A stretch of DNA of 64,000 bases from Tolypothrix bouteillei VB521301 (GTDB lineage Bacteria > Cyanobacteriota > Cyanobacteriia > Cyanobacteriales > Nostocaceae): assembly GCF_000760695.4 (NCBI RefSeq), contig NZ_JHEG04000001.1, forward strand, positions 1,582,717 to 1,646,716, written 5' to 3'. The notes below the pieces were generated by a model that ran no database searches, was not told the origin of the DNA, and was given only the letters and a program-made list of their open reading frames with translations. Below are positions 1-9,554 of this stretch, one piece after another. How positions within the stretch are numbered: the stretch's first letter is position 1; every line of letters begins with the position of its first letter. Made by a program: the position numbers and the translations under genes.

Positions 1-129
1 AATATTAGAAATTGCCGATTCTACAACCATTTCTTGTACCAACTGCGGTAGTATTCCGTACTGCTTTAGTAGAGGAACAATGTTAGTTTTTGTAATTGTT
101 TGCGAACCTATTTGTAAAATGGGAGTCAT
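1..129 (-). CDS. Peptidyl-prolyl isomerase-like protein, N-terminal fragment (runs off window)
   Basis: Only the first 43 codons lie in the window; the gene continues leftwards past base 1. It starts at an ATG (127-129) and reads MTPILQIGSQ and then a Leu/Gln-rich stretch (LLKQYGILPQLVQEMVVE). This resembles the N-terminus of cyanobacterial SurA/parvulin-like peptidyl-prolyl isomerases that sit beside type I secretion ABC transporters and HlyD adaptors. That match is from memory of the family and rests on a short piece. It is on the same strand as the phosphodiesterase that ends at 364, with a hairpin between them. Confidence 0.5.
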   Translation of the reverse strand, partial: MTPILQIGSQTITKTNIVPLLKQYGILPQLVQEMVVESAISNI

Positions 130-302
130 AAAATAGTTAAAGTTAAAAGATATCAAACACTCTGTAGATCGGCAAGCACCTTGTTTATTAATTTTACGTA
201 AATTAAAAGTATAAATAAATACTTAATAATGGTTTAACAAGAAACTTAGCTCTTCTAAAGTATTTTAATTGTATTTCTCGTAGTTGGCATACCAAACAGG
301 TG

Positions 303-335
303 AGATTCCCGACTTCTCCAAGAAATCGGGAATCT
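303..335. terminator. Perfect 10-bp hairpin downstream of the phosphodiesterase gene
   Basis: AGATTCCCGA (303-312) pairs perfectly with TCGGGAATCT (326-335) around a 13-nt loop. It lies just beyond the minus-strand gene ending at 364, so it may end that transcript, though no strong U-run follows. A related palindrome occurs at 25928-25952, so it may instead be a member of a dispersed palindrome family. The rest of 130-363 shows nothing recognisable. Confidence 0.45.
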
Positions 336-363
336 TATGGCTGAGTAGAAATTTCGGGTTTCG

Positions 364-3300
364 TTAAGCGCTCAAGCCATCAGTATTGCCGATCGCTATG
401 TTATCGTTAGCTAAACCATACTGCAACCCAGCAAGTCCCACGCGTGGGTCGAGATTGAGTGTTGTTCCTAACTCAAGCACGAGAATTTCATTGTTGTCCG
501 GAGCAGACGATCGCCCACCACCACCGGGGTAGTTGTTATCATTGGCAACTAAGATCGTGTTGCGATCGAGCACCAACACATCCTCGATAGTCACAAAGGG
601 GAAGGTAAACAATTGACTGCCATCGCCATTCAAGTCCTTTGGATCTTGAACGTTCAGCAGGTTGGCAACTTCCTCTTTAGCAACAAAGCCATTGGCATCT
701 TTCTGAGAAAGGTCAACTTTGAAAATCTTTTTAAATTGTGCGGTAGCACCTTGACCGTTATCACGCTCAATGACAAGATACTCACTATCGTTAATAACGG
801 TAAAATCACCAATGGCGTTGCTTGGGTTTTCCAGTTGATAGTAACCAGCAATACCATCAAACTTATTCGATACCAGATCGTATTGGTAGATTCTCAACGA
901 ACCTACCGGATCGCCCACCACAGTTCCTTCAAGTAATGGGTACAGAGTCGTTTTACTGGGGTTAATTGCTAAGCCCTCAAATCCTCTAGAACCACCAAGA
1001 TTAGAAACTACGGGTTCTCCTACATACAAGTCGCGTACCGTATCGCCTGTTCCGGGGAAGTCTGTGAAGAAACCATCAACACCCAACTCGATGAACTGCT
1101 TGTACTCCTGTACGGGATCGCCGTTGTAATCTGATGCTAAGAAGACACTTTCATTGCGGAAGGTGTAAGGATGGACCAACAAACCGGCAGTATGGGCATC
1201 TTGAACTAAAGTTGTGGGATTACCCAAAACTCTATCCGCATCGTTAATAGTCCCATCACCATTAAGGTCATCTGGCTGACCGTCACCGTTGCGATCGACT
1301 GTTTGCGCTGGGACAATTAAACGTTTGTTGGGACCGATACCAGATGCGTAGTCATTGACAAAATCTAATCCTGTTGGGGTTGCTAAGTCGCCATAGGTAC
1401 GAGAGTCGCCACTGACTGTAAAGTCATAAGGCTTTTCTGTTGCATTACCATATAACTGAACCAGTGGCACGTCAATCCCTGCTTTGGGCAACAGTACATC
1501 ATTCAGTTCTTGTAAATTTCCCACTTCAAAGGATTGGATAAAGATCCGCGTTGGATCGGTAAAGCTCTTAGCAACTAAAGTATCAACTAACTCTTTACCC
1601 AAGTTGGTATTGATAGGGGTTCCATCGATACGTTTGCCTTCCGTGGCAAAATAGGTGGGGTGCTTAGTTTCAGGATAAATGCCTATCTTGCGCCCGGTTT
1701 CTTTTTCCACCTGCTGCACTAAGTCAATGACTTCTGCTAGGGTAGGAATCTTTAAACCATCATTGTTGTATTCAGTTCCTCGCAAATCGGGTAAGCGTTC
1801 GATAGCATTGAGAGTTTTAATTTCTGCGAGGGTAAAGTCTTCCGAGAACCAGCCCCGGATAGTACGACCGTCAATGACTTTAGTGGTCAGACGGTCGGCG
1901 AACTCAGGACGTTGGTAAACGTCCGTGCTGGTGTCCGAAGTGTTGAGCGTACCATCTGCGTTAAGAATGGCAAGAGCGTTTTCGTGACGGGCAATTAGGA
2001 CACCATCTTTGGTAGCAACTAGGTCGGGTTCGATAAAATCAGCACCTAATGCGATCGCTAATTTATACGATTCCAAAGTATGCTCCGGGCGAGATCCGCT
2101 AGCTCCTCTATGACCGATAACAATAGGAGCGCTACCAGTTAAGGTATCAAATTCAGCCCTTTTCAAGACATCAGGGTTGTCAGGGGAGCGTACAAAAGTT
2201 CCGACGATCTGGTCGCGAACTAAGTCAGCAGTACCGGGAAAATCACTGAAGAGAGCATCAACTCCAAGTTGGTAAAACTGTCTGTACTCTAGTTGTGGAT
2301 TGCCGTTGTAATCTGATGCTAGATAACGTCCTTCATTACGGAAGGTATAAGGATGTACCTGTAACCCTGCTGCATGGGCATCTTGTACGAGTGTTGTTGG
2401 TGGAGTGGTCACTTTGTCAGCATCATTGATGACACCATCATTGTTGAGATCGTCTGGATTGCCATCTCCATCGCGATCGACTGTCTTCACTGAGACAATC
2501 ATCCGCTTCCACGGACCAATACCATCAGCATAAGTCGCTATTTCTTTCAAGCCTTCTGGAGTCCGCAGATCCGCATAAGTCCGGGAATCTCCACTGACAA
2601 CAAAATCATAAGGTTTGGTTTCAATCAACGAACCATCATCTCTGACATCAACAGCATCTAACAACTGAACCAAGGGAATATCTGTTTTCTGATTGAGTTC
2701 TTTGAGGTTGCTGGTTTCAAAAGATTGGATAAAAATTCGGCTGGGGTCGGTAAACCCTGTTTTTTCCAGGGTGGCTAACAGGGGTTCTTCTAAAGATAAA
2801 CCAATGGAGTCATGGTAAGTGGGGTGTTTGGTTTCGGGATAGATACCAATTTTCTTCCCTGTTTGTGCTCCTACCTCTTTAACCAAATTGATGACTTCTT
2901 CTAAGGTAGGAATTTCAAACACTCCATTGAAGACTTGAGGGCGGAAGCTTTGAGGCATAATTGCCCGTAAAGTTTTGATTTCTGCTAGGGTAAAATCTTC
3001 AGCCCAGAAACCTTCTTCAGTTACTCCATCAATGACTTTAGTTTTTTTACGCTCAGCAAACTCAGCACGAGTTGAGACATCGGTTGTAGCTATCAAATTG
3101 GGTTCGTGACGAGCAATCAGAACTCCATCTTTGGTAGAAACCAAATCTGGTTCAATGAAGTCTGCACCTCTTTCTATTGCTAGCTTGTAAGCTTCGAGAG
3201 TGTGTTCTGGCAATTCACCGCTTGCACCTCGGTGTCCGATAACTAGAGGGGCTTGACCGTTAAGGGTATTGAGTTGAACAACACTGCGGTTAGGGACGGA

Positions 3301-3795
3301 AATAGGAGCCTCAAGGAGCTTACCCGTGCTGTCAAAATGCAGCAAGTAAGGTCCAAACTCATCACCGACCCACAGCGTACCATCTTTTGCTAGGACAAAT
3401 GACTCTACATCAAAATCTGCACCTGTTAACAAGCGATCGCTCGTGCTTTCATTAACAATCTTAAAGGGGACTCGGTTATCTGGGTCAGATAGTTGTATAT
3501 AATTTAACACCTTAACACTCCCGTCGCCCCCTTCTATACCTTGGAAACTGGGGTCAAGGCGATAAATTCGTAACAGGTAATCCGCGCTATTATTTTTTGC
3601 ACCAAAACCATTATCTGTTAAAAACCAGAAAGTATTTTGGTCGGCAAACTGTACACCACTAAAGCCCTGAACGGGTTGACCAGGAAATGGAGTGGTTCGT
3701 CCATTGGTACTTGTAAGAAATGTGCCAGATTGAGGACCTTCGGCAAATGTATCTGCTGGTAGAACTGCAAATCCCTTGAGTGTTACGTCTGCCAT
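364..3795 (-). CDS. Double glycerophosphodiester phosphodiesterase nested in a phytase-like esterase fold
   Basis: 1143 aa. Residues about 1-180 and 945-1115 look like the two halves of an esterase-like/phytase-like beta-propeller ([20 protein letters not shown]; then [12 protein letters not shown]). Two GDPD domains are inserted between them, each opening with GHRGASG plus a PEHTLE motif (catalytic His188 and His562) and each with EPDL and [10 protein letters not shown] metal/active-site motifs. Each GDPD repeat carries a Ca-binding-like DxDGDGxPDDLNxDGxIND loop. The family hydrolyses glycerophosphodiesters to glycerol-3-phosphate and an alcohol. No N-terminal signal peptide is seen, so if the protein is exported it probably uses a type I route; the neighbouring isomerase fragment fits that idea (inference). 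ATG start at 3795. Confidence 0.88.
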   Translation of the reverse strand: MADVTLKGFAVLPADTFAEGPQSGTFLTSTNGRTTPFPGQPVQGFSGVQFADQNTFWFLTDNGFGAKNNSADYLLRIYRLDPSFQGIEGGDGSVKVLNYIQLSDPDNRVPFKIVNESTSDRLLTGADFDVESFVLAKDGTLWVGDEFGPYLLHFDSTGKLLEAPISVPNRSVVQLNTLNGQAPLVIGHRGASGELPEHTLEAYKLAIERGADFIEPDLVSTKDGVLIARHEPNLIATTDVSTRAEFAERKKTKVIDGVTEEGFWAEDFTLAEIKTLRAIMPQSFRPQVFNGVFEIPTLEEVINLVKEVGAQTGKKIGIYPETKHPTYHDSIGLSLEEPLLATLEKTGFTDPSRIFIQSFETSNLKELNQKTDIPLVQLLDAVDVRDDGSLIETKPYDFVVSGDSRTYADLRTPEGLKEIATYADGIGPWKRMIVSVKTVDRDGDGNPDDLNNDGVINDADKVTTPPTTLVQDAHAAGLQVHPYTFRNEGRYLASDYNGNPQLEYRQFYQLGVDALFSDFPGTADLVRDQIVGTFVRSPDNPDVLKRAEFDTLTGSAPIVIGHRGASGSRPEHTLESYKLAIALGADFIEPDLVATKDGVLIARHENALAILNADGTLNTSDTSTDVYQRPEFADRLTTKVIDGRTIRGWFSEDFTLAEIKTLNAIERLPDLRGTEYNNDGLKIPTLAEVIDLVQQVEKETGRKIGIYPETKHPTYFATEGKRIDGTPINTNLGKELVDTLVAKSFTDPTRIFIQSFEVGNLQELNDVLLPKAGIDVPLVQLYGNATEKPYDFTVSGDSRTYGDLATPTGLDFVNDYASGIGPNKRLIVPAQTVDRNGDGQPDDLNGDGTINDADRVLGNPTTLVQDAHTAGLLVHPYTFRNESVFLASDYNGDPVQEYKQFIELGVDGFFTDFPGTGDTVRDLYVGEPVVSNLGGSRGFEGLAINPSKTTLYPLLEGTVVGDPVGSLRIYQYDLVSNKFDGIAGYYQLENPSNAIGDFTVINDSEYLVIERDNGQGATAQFKKIFKVDLSQKDANGFVAKEEVANLLNVQDPKDLNGDGSQLFTFPFVTIEDVLVLDRNTILVANDNNYPGGGGRSSAPDNNEILVLELGTTLNLDPRVGLAGLQYGLANDNIAIGNTDGLSA

Positions 3796-4609
3796 AATTT
3801 TTTCCTATTTTGTGAGACACACAATGTCCTGAGCTTTGGATATTCTGCTTATCCATAGCAAAGAACAATGGCTTTTTTAAAGGATAAAGGATGAAGTTTG
3901 AAGGATAGAGTATTTCATTTTTTAGACTTGATACTGCATCCTGTTTCATCTTTTATTCCTATTGAGGCTTTTTTGCACCCTGTAATTTCTTTATCAAAAT
4001 TAAAATTGGATCGTGAAGATCGAGCCAGTGCTTTCTATAGAAAGTCTCAAAGAATACATTTCGTGCATTTAATCTGATAAATTGCACGGAAGTTTGAGTT
4101 AAGCTTTCTATACAATTCCATCCAACCGCCTCTAGGTTAAGAACAATAAATCTTTTGATTAAGATTCAGTATTTTTTCTAAATAAGTATGCACGGAGGAG
4201 AAGCATTTTCTCCGTCAAAATACGTAAAAATTTATTAAAGTTTAACCAACCCATCAAAATCACAAGCGTTTTATCTCTCAATATCGAGCTATAGCAGTCT
4301 TAAATGAAATATACAAATAAGAGTGAAGACTGCTAATGGCTAATTGCTAATAGCTAATTGCTTTTTGACCATTAGCTATTAGCCTTTTCCAAATGATTTC
4401 GGGATTGCAGATTGCTATGTTAACGCTTAAACCAAATTCTCGTACCTACAGTCTGTTGAAATTACCTATGTCATCCCTCAAAGAAGAGGTTACTGTAGAA
4501 AAAATGATTATAAATTGTGCTGGCGCAGGTAAAACCCTAGGTTAAGTACTCTTTGTAGGGCACTTATACAGCATGACATAAACAAAACAACCGTTAAAAA
4601 GTAATCATT
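3796..4609. other. Divergent intergenic region with dispersed repeats and a weak Pho-box-like motif
   Basis: No gene recognised. It separates the minus-strand phosphodiesterase from the plus-strand sensor kinase. It holds a GGATAAAGGATGAAG-type repeat (about 3880-3955), a degenerate Pho-box-like array (AGGTTAAG at 4134, TGATTAAG at 4156, with a poor unit between) and a dispersed element (4290-4384) ending in GCTAATTGCTAATAG-type heptad repeats. Confidence 0.6.
4290..4384. repeat. Dispersed repeat with TAATGGCTAATTGC units, copy A
   Basis: The block begins TATAGCAGTC, continues through AAGAGTGAAGACTGCTAATGG and ends in short TAATRGCTAATTGC repeats. Its left part is found again, inverted, at the right end of 46501-46632, and its right part recurs at the left end of that copy. 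This indicates a mobile or recombining intergenic element rather than chance low complexity. Confidence 0.6.
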
Positions 4610-5758
4610 ATGATATTAATCGTAGATGACGAACAGCACAACCTACGTATTCTATCTAGCACCTTAACTCAGCAGGGGTATGAAGTCCAGTGTGCCAAGA
4701 ACGGGGAATTGGCTTTACTAACAGCACGAGAAACCTTACCGGATTTAATTCTGCTAGATATCATAATGCCAGATATGGACGGGTACAAAGTTTGTCAACA
4801 TCTCAAAGCTGATGCAGCGACTCGCGATATCCCAGTTATCTTTTTAAGTGCTTTTAATGAAACTTTGAATAAAATAAAAGCGTTTGATGTTGGGGGTGCA
4901 GATTACATTACAAAACCTTTTCATGTAGAAGAAGTTTTAGTTCGCGTGAAAAATCAACTGGAGATCCGGTTGTTGCAAAAGAAACTTATAGAAAAAAATG
5001 CTTTGCTGCAAACAGAGAACTACGAACGACAAGAAGCACAACGGAAGCTCGAACAAATAACCGCTGAGTTAAAACGTTCAAATCAAGAACTCGAGCAATT
5101 TGCTTACGTAGCAGCTCACGATTTACAAGAACCATTACGAGCAATAACAAGTTACACTCAGATCCTAGCTTTGGAATATCAAGATCAGCTAGATGAAACA
5201 GCAATTGAGTACGTGAATTTCATCGTAGATGGAACAATACGAATGCAGCAGTTAATTCAAGACTTGCTCGCCTATTCCCGTGTAGGGACTCGTGGTAAAG
5301 CATTTGTACTGACTGATAGCAACGTTGTGTTAAACCAGGCTTTGAAGAATTTGCAAGTCGCAATTGCTGAGAAGCATGCCATTATTACCTATGACCATTT
5401 ACCAATAATTCTAGGCGACAAAATTCAATTGATACAACTTTTTCAAAACTTAATTAGTAACGCTATTAAGTTTCATCGGGAAGAGTTTCCTCAAGTTCAT
5501 ATTTCTGCTCATTTAAAAGATCGGGAATGGCTATTTTCTGTAAAAGACAATGGAATTGGCATTAAACAAACTTATCTCGATCGCATTTTTGAAATTTTCA
5601 AACGTCTTCATTCTCGTCAGGAGTTTCCCGGTACAGGTATCGGTCTAGCTATTTGCAAAAAGATTGTCAATTTCCATCACGGGCGCATTTGGGCTGAATC
5701 TGAGTTAGGGGTGGGTACAACGTTTTACTTTACTTTTCCTGATTCTACCATCAGTTAG
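4610..5758 (+). CDS. Response regulator-histidine kinase hybrid
   Basis: 382 aa, cytoplasmic, no transmembrane segment. An N-terminal receiver domain (1-120) has acidic D6/D7, phospho-acceptor D50 in LLDIIMPD and K102. A coiled linker (about 120-160) leads to a HisKA domain with H170 in AAHDLQEPLRAI, then HATPase_c with the N box (QNLISNAIKF), G1 (DNGIGI) and G2 (GTGIGLAICKKI). The layout fits a kinase regulated by phosphorylation of its own N-terminal receiver and signalling to an unlinked regulator. The H-box form (HDLQEPL) is that of the phytochrome-like kinase subfamily common in cyanobacteria. No partner gene is adjacent. Confidence 0.92.
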   Translation: MILIVDDEQHNLRILSSTLTQQGYEVQCAKNGELALLTARETLPDLILLDIIMPDMDGYKVCQHLKADAATRDIPVIFLSAFNETLNKIKAFDVGGADYITKPFHVEEVLVRVKNQLEIRLLQKKLIEKNALLQTENYERQEAQRKLEQITAELKRSNQELEQFAYVAAHDLQEPLRAITSYTQILALEYQDQLDETAIEYVNFIVDGTIRMQQLIQDLLAYSRVGTRGKAFVLTDSNVVLNQALKNLQVAIAEKHAIITYDHLPIILGDKIQLIQLFQNLISNAIKFHREEFPQVHISAHLKDREWLFSVKDNGIGIKQTYLDRIFEIFKRLHSRQEFPGTGIGLAICKKIVNFHHGRIWAESELGVGTTFYFTFPDSTIS

Positions 5759-5849
5759 ATTTTTACCGATCTCTAATCCTTACCCCCTATAAAACTGTTA
5801 TCATCCCAGAAAAAGCGCTCCTCGTTTAAAGTCGCTATTGATAATAATT

Positions 5850-7142
5850 ATGGTTAAAAAAGTTGCGATTGTCGGTGCAGGACCTAGCGGGCTCTTGCTT
5901 GCTCACTACTTGTTACGCCGTGGCGATCGATATAAAATTGATATTTATGACCGCCGCAGCGATCCTAGAAGAGTCCCATTCTCAACCTCAAGAACCTTTC
6001 CCATTTCCCTCAACGAAAGAGGAATGAGCGCCTTGAGAAATATTGAGGGTTTGGAGGAGGCGATTGAAGCTATTAGTGTGAAAATGACTGGAACGATTTT
6101 TCACCAAAAGAACGGTACGCAACGGTTAACACCTAGAAAAAAACCTCTCACGACTCTAGATCGGACTAGTTTAGCGATCGCTTTGTTAGAAAAGTTGACT
6201 GAAAAATATGATAACAGCCAGCTTAACACTCACTTCAATTGCCAATGCACATTTGTGGATTTTAGCGAGAAGAAGCTAAAGTTTCAAAACTTGGAGTCAG
6301 AAACAGATTTTGATGTTGATTGCGATATTTTAATTGGTGCAGATGGCTCCCGTTCTGCAGTCAGAGAATATTTTCTGCATACTAAAGATTTTCATTGCGA
6401 ACAAAAGTACGTTCCCAATAACTATAAATCTATTTTTCTTCCTCCTCTTAAAAATGCAAAAATTAACTTAGAACAAGGCAAAATTCACTCGTGGATACAA
6501 AAAGATGGTACATACGTAGTTTTACTACATCAACGAAACGGAACGATGAGTGGCGTCATTTTATTTGTTCATAGTAAAAATCAGATAGATTCTCTCTCTA
6601 GCACAGAAGAAGTGATTGCATTTTTTCAAAATAATTTTCCAGAAGTTGCTCAACTGATGCCACAAGAGGAGGCTGAAGCTTTTCTTGCTAGACCAACATC
6701 AAGAATTTTAACAGTCCGTTGTAACCGCTATCACGAAGGGGATAGTGCTTTGTTAATTGGAGATGCTGCCCATGCTGTATCTTCTTCTATCGGTCAGGGT
6801 TGCAATGCTGCTTTAGAAGATGTGGTTTTGTTAGACGGACTTTTGAATGAATATTCCGACAATTTTGCCTTAGCAATCGAACAATTTACTGTTCGTCGAA
6901 AACAAGACGCCCATGCTTTAGTAGAGCTTGGTGATAACGCTTTTCCCTCAACTACAGGATTGTTTATTGAGTTTGCTTTACGGGAAAGCGTTGCTAGATT
7001 TTTGCACAAAATATTCCCGAAATACTTTACACCTCCTATTTCAGAGTTGATATTTGAAACGACAACTCCTTACTCAGAAATCTTGAATTTATACAAAGGT
7101 TGGATTTCCAAAGTCAAAAAATCAAATGCTTCTCTTCAGTAA
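5850..7142 (+). CDS. FAD-dependent aromatic-ring-type monooxygenase (kynurenine 3-monooxygenase-like)
   Basis: 430 aa from the ATG at 5850; a TTG four codons upstream is less likely because the Rossmann strand starts right after MVKKVAIVGAGPSG. FAD-binding motifs: GAGPSG (residues about 8-13), the DG motif (ILIGADGSRSAVR) and the GD motif (LIGDAAHAVSSSIGQGCNAALED). The family uses NAD(P)H and O2 to hydroxylate aromatic substrates. The overall layout resembles kynurenine 3-monooxygenase, but the substrate cannot be read from the sequence and no kynurenine-pathway genes are adjacent. It appears to be a single-gene unit. Confidence 0.85.
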   Translation: MVKKVAIVGAGPSGLLLAHYLLRRGDRYKIDIYDRRSDPRRVPFSTSRTFPISLNERGMSALRNIEGLEEAIEAISVKMTGTIFHQKNGTQRLTPRKKPLTTLDRTSLAIALLEKLTEKYDNSQLNTHFNCQCTFVDFSEKKLKFQNLESETDFDVDCDILIGADGSRSAVREYFLHTKDFHCEQKYVPNNYKSIFLPPLKNAKINLEQGKIHSWIQKDGTYVVLLHQRNGTMSGVILFVHSKNQIDSLSSTEEVIAFFQNNFPEVAQLMPQEEAEAFLARPTSRILTVRCNRYHEGDSALLIGDAAHAVSSSIGQGCNAALEDVVLLDGLLNEYSDNFALAIEQFTVRRKQDAHALVELGDNAFPSTTGLFIEFALRESVARFLHKIFPKYFTPPISELIFETTTPYSEILNLYKGWISKVKKSNASLQ

Positions 7143-7429
7143 GGTTTTACAATGTAGACAAGAATTATGGTTACCTAGTAGTTCGTTGTTTACCTTTTCA
7201 TTGATGGATTGATAAGCTAAGACGCACTTAAATTTTAAAGCCAACAACCTCATAGCAAGGTTTTCAAGCTTAAAAAAGTACAATTTAGATGCGCGATAGC
7301 TTAGATAATGATGATGCCAATTCTAAAAATTAGCACCGTCACTCACTGCCGATCCAATTTAATATTGTGACGCTCGCTCATCATAACCACCTTCGTTAGT
7401 ACCGATATAGTAGTTTTGCCTTGGCTATG

Positions 7430-7807
7430 CTAACAGTCTAAAATTTCCCTGATAACACTTTTTATATCTTTATCTCCGGGGCGTTTGGAAAATTGCTCGT
7501 GACTGTAAATCCATACAAGTTTAATTACGCAGTTATTAGCATTGATTAAATACATTAATCTAATTTGACCAGAAGCACCTTTAGAAACCTTTAACTCTAG
7601 CTTATGAAAAGTCCATCCTTCGGGTAATTGAATCTTACTAGGTAAAGGTTCTTGACGAGAATTGATAGGATATTGGTCTTCAATCAAACCTTCTAAAACA
7701 TCTCCGATCCTCTCAATAAAATTAGTTCCAAGAACTTTAGCAAGTTTTTTGAACGAGCGTTTGAAGTTTTCAGATTCTTCAATCAAGAAGTGAGTTGAGC
7801 CAGTCAC
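7430..7807 (-). CDS. RelE/HigB-like toxin of a Panacea-type toxin-antitoxin pair
   Basis: 125 aa. The layout is that of a RelE-superfamily mRNA interferase: N-terminal FKRSFKKLAK helix, a central strand region (FHKLELKVSKGASGQIRLMYL) and C-terminal strands (VIKLVWIYSHEQF), followed by a C-terminal helix. The start is a GTG at 7807, chosen because AAAGGAG lies six bases upstream inside the antitoxin gene; a TTG at 7786 is the alternative. The ORF overlaps the end of the upstream antitoxin gene by 29 bp, so the two are probably translationally coupled. Toxin function is inferred from fold-like pattern and context. Confidence 0.72.
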   Translation of the reverse strand: MTGSTHFLIEESENFKRSFKKLAKVLGTNFIERIGDVLEGLIEDQYPINSRQEPLPSKIQLPEGWTFHKLELKVSKGASGQIRLMYLINANNCVIKLVWIYSHEQFSKRPGDKDIKSVIREILDC

Positions 7808-8366
7808 GCACTTCTCCTTTGCTTATACGACGCGAAGCTTCCAACGTACAAGCATCTTCCAACACTTTAGATATGACTTGTTCATACGCAGGATTCTCTC
7901 GTTCTATGACATCCAATTTCTGATGACCCAATGCTTTCATGTCTTCTAAAAGAATAGGTTCAGTAGAACTGGCTTCGGAAGGTAATCCCCTACGAGCTTT
8001 TTTCCAAGGAAACTCTAAATGTGTCATACCACTTAAGCGATAAGCATGGTAGCCTCCAAAATATTCCCAAACTTCTTCCAAAAGTTTTTTCTTTTTATCT
8101 GGAATCTGTAATAAAACGTCTTTGCCAGGAATGGGTAATTGATTAGCTTCAAATTCACTATAGAATTTATAAGCCGGAGGACAGACGGGACCGTATCGCC
8201 ATGCTTGGATAACCTCATCAAACAATGGCTCATCGTAAAGTGCCAAATGTATACTCTGGGCATAATATAAAAGCTTTTGAACTTTCATGTTAGTCATTTC
8301 AGCTTCTATACCTTCTTCATAAGCTCTAACTATAAAGTAGCGAGCTATGATGAGACAATTTATCAT
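7779..8366 (-). CDS. Panacea-domain (SocA-like/DUF4065) antitoxin
   Basis: 195 aa from the ATG at 8366 (a TTG two codons upstream is possible). Residues about 1-115 show the SocA-like/DUF4065 signature: ARYFIVRAYEEG, MKVQKLLYYAQSIHLALY, LFDEVIQAWRYGPV. This domain, now called Panacea, is found in antitoxins that neutralise many unrelated toxins. The C-terminal part (about 150-195, EASRRISKGEVRDWLNSLLD) probably binds the RelE-like toxin encoded by the overlapping downstream gene. Antitoxin first, toxin second, with overlap, is the classic type II order. Confidence 0.82.
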   Translation of the reverse strand: MINCLIIARYFIVRAYEEGIEAEMTNMKVQKLLYYAQSIHLALYDEPLFDEVIQAWRYGPVCPPAYKFYSEFEANQLPIPGKDVLLQIPDKKKKLLEEVWEYFGGYHAYRLSGMTHLEFPWKKARRGLPSEASSTEPILLEDMKALGHQKLDVIERENPAYEQVISKVLEDACTLEASRRISKGEVRDWLNSLLD

Positions 8367-8420
8367 ACCCAAACCTGCTACTCAAAACAAAGGCTTTTTT
8401 TTCAGCTATATTTAAGTCTA

Positions 8421-8533
8421 ATACCAATTTTATGTGAAGTTGCACATTCTTGACCTCACTATAAGGGTGGGGCTACACAAACAAAGCCTGCCTTTGCAGA
8501 CTAATAAGATGCGTCTTTATAGAAAATTGGTAT
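8421..8533. mobile_element. MITE-like element, copy 1 (11-bp terminal inverted repeats)
   Basis: ATACCAATTTT (8421-8431) and AAAATTGGTAT (8523-8533) are perfect 11-bp inverted ends. Inside are GTGAAGTTGCACATTC, a GGGTGGGGCTACACAAACAAAG core and a GCCTGCCTTTGCAGACTAA hairpin arm. Related copies lie at 21930-22048, 29765-29880, 33793-33959 and 44730-44853, with core-only pieces near 29585 and 37570. There is no ORF, so it would be a non-autonomous element. The rest of 8367-8728 holds no recognised gene. Confidence 0.75.
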
Positions 8534-8728
8534 AGCTTACACAACTATTATAGTCTAAAACAAACTTAATAATACAAAAGTACTAATTTAATAAAAATTT
8601 ATCCGTACTGCGGCAAAGGTTTGTGACTAAAAACTTTAAAGCACAGTTAACACGCCACTTTGCCAAAATGTAAAGTGACCTGTTACATATATAGTACTTG
8701 TACCGTTATTTATATAAAAGGAAACACC

Positions 8729-9508
8729 TTAACCAAAACGCCCGGAGGTATAGTCACGGGTACGAGTATCAAGGGCATTACTAAATATTTGAGTGGTTTC
8801 TCCAAATTCCACCATTTGACCGATGCGACTTTCATCAGTACTGAAGAAAGCAGTGTAATCTGAAACCCGCGCTGCTTGTTGCATATTGTGGGTTACGATC
8901 GCAATTGTGAGTTCGTCACGCAAACTGTGAATGAGTTCCTCAATTTTCATTGTGGCAATGGGATCGAGCGCCGAACAAGGCTCGTCCATCAACAAGATTT
9001 TTGGTTTTACAGCTAAAGCACGAGCAATACACAATCGCTGTTGCTGACCGCCTGAGAGCCCCAACGCTGATTTGTGCAGTTTATCTTTTACTTCTTCCCA
9101 AATAGCTGCACCTCTGAGGGCTGATTCCACAATTTCATCTAATTCTGCTCTTGGACGCCAACCTGCAATTCTAATACCGTAGACCACGTTATCGTAAATA
9201 CTCATGGGGAAAAGGTTTGGTTTTTGAAACACCATACCTATTTGGCGGCGCAGACGGTTTAAGTTTACGCGGGAAGCATAGATGTTTTGACCGTAAAACT
9301 CTACAGAACCATCCACCTTTACAGGACCTTCTAACTCGCTAATGCGGTTGAGACATTTAATAAACGTTGATTTACCACAACCACTTGGACCAATGATGGC
9401 TGTGACGTGGTTTTCATAGATATCCATTGAGACACCTTCCAATGCTTTGGATGTGCCGTAGTAGAAGCTGAGATTCCTGACTTTGATGGCTGGGGTTAAT
9501 TTACTCAT
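8729..9508 (-). CDS. pstB: Phosphate ABC transporter ATP-binding protein PstB
   Basis: 259 aa from the ATG at 9508; the open frame extends to a GTG at 9526, but [18 protein letters not shown] is the usual family start. Walker A is GPSGCGKST, the ABC signature [16 protein letters not shown], Walker B ILLMDEP, and the H-loop IVTHN. It powers high-affinity phosphate import with PstA and PstC in the plasma membrane. It is the last gene of the pstS-pstC-pstA-pstB run on the minus strand. No phoU is adjacent. Confidence 0.95.
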   Translation of the reverse strand: MSKLTPAIKVRNLSFYYGTSKALEGVSMDIYENHVTAIIGPSGCGKSTFIKCLNRISELEGPVKVDGSVEFYGQNIYASRVNLNRLRRQIGMVFQKPNLFPMSIYDNVVYGIRIAGWRPRAELDEIVESALRGAAIWEEVKDKLHKSALGLSGGQQQRLCIARALAVKPKILLMDEPCSALDPIATMKIEELIHSLRDELTIAIVTHNMQQAARVSDYTAFFSTDESRIGQMVEFGETTQIFSNALDTRTRDYTSGRFG

Positions 9509-9554
9509 AGGATTTAGATACGACACAAAAAATCACACCACTTTTAAAGGTCAC

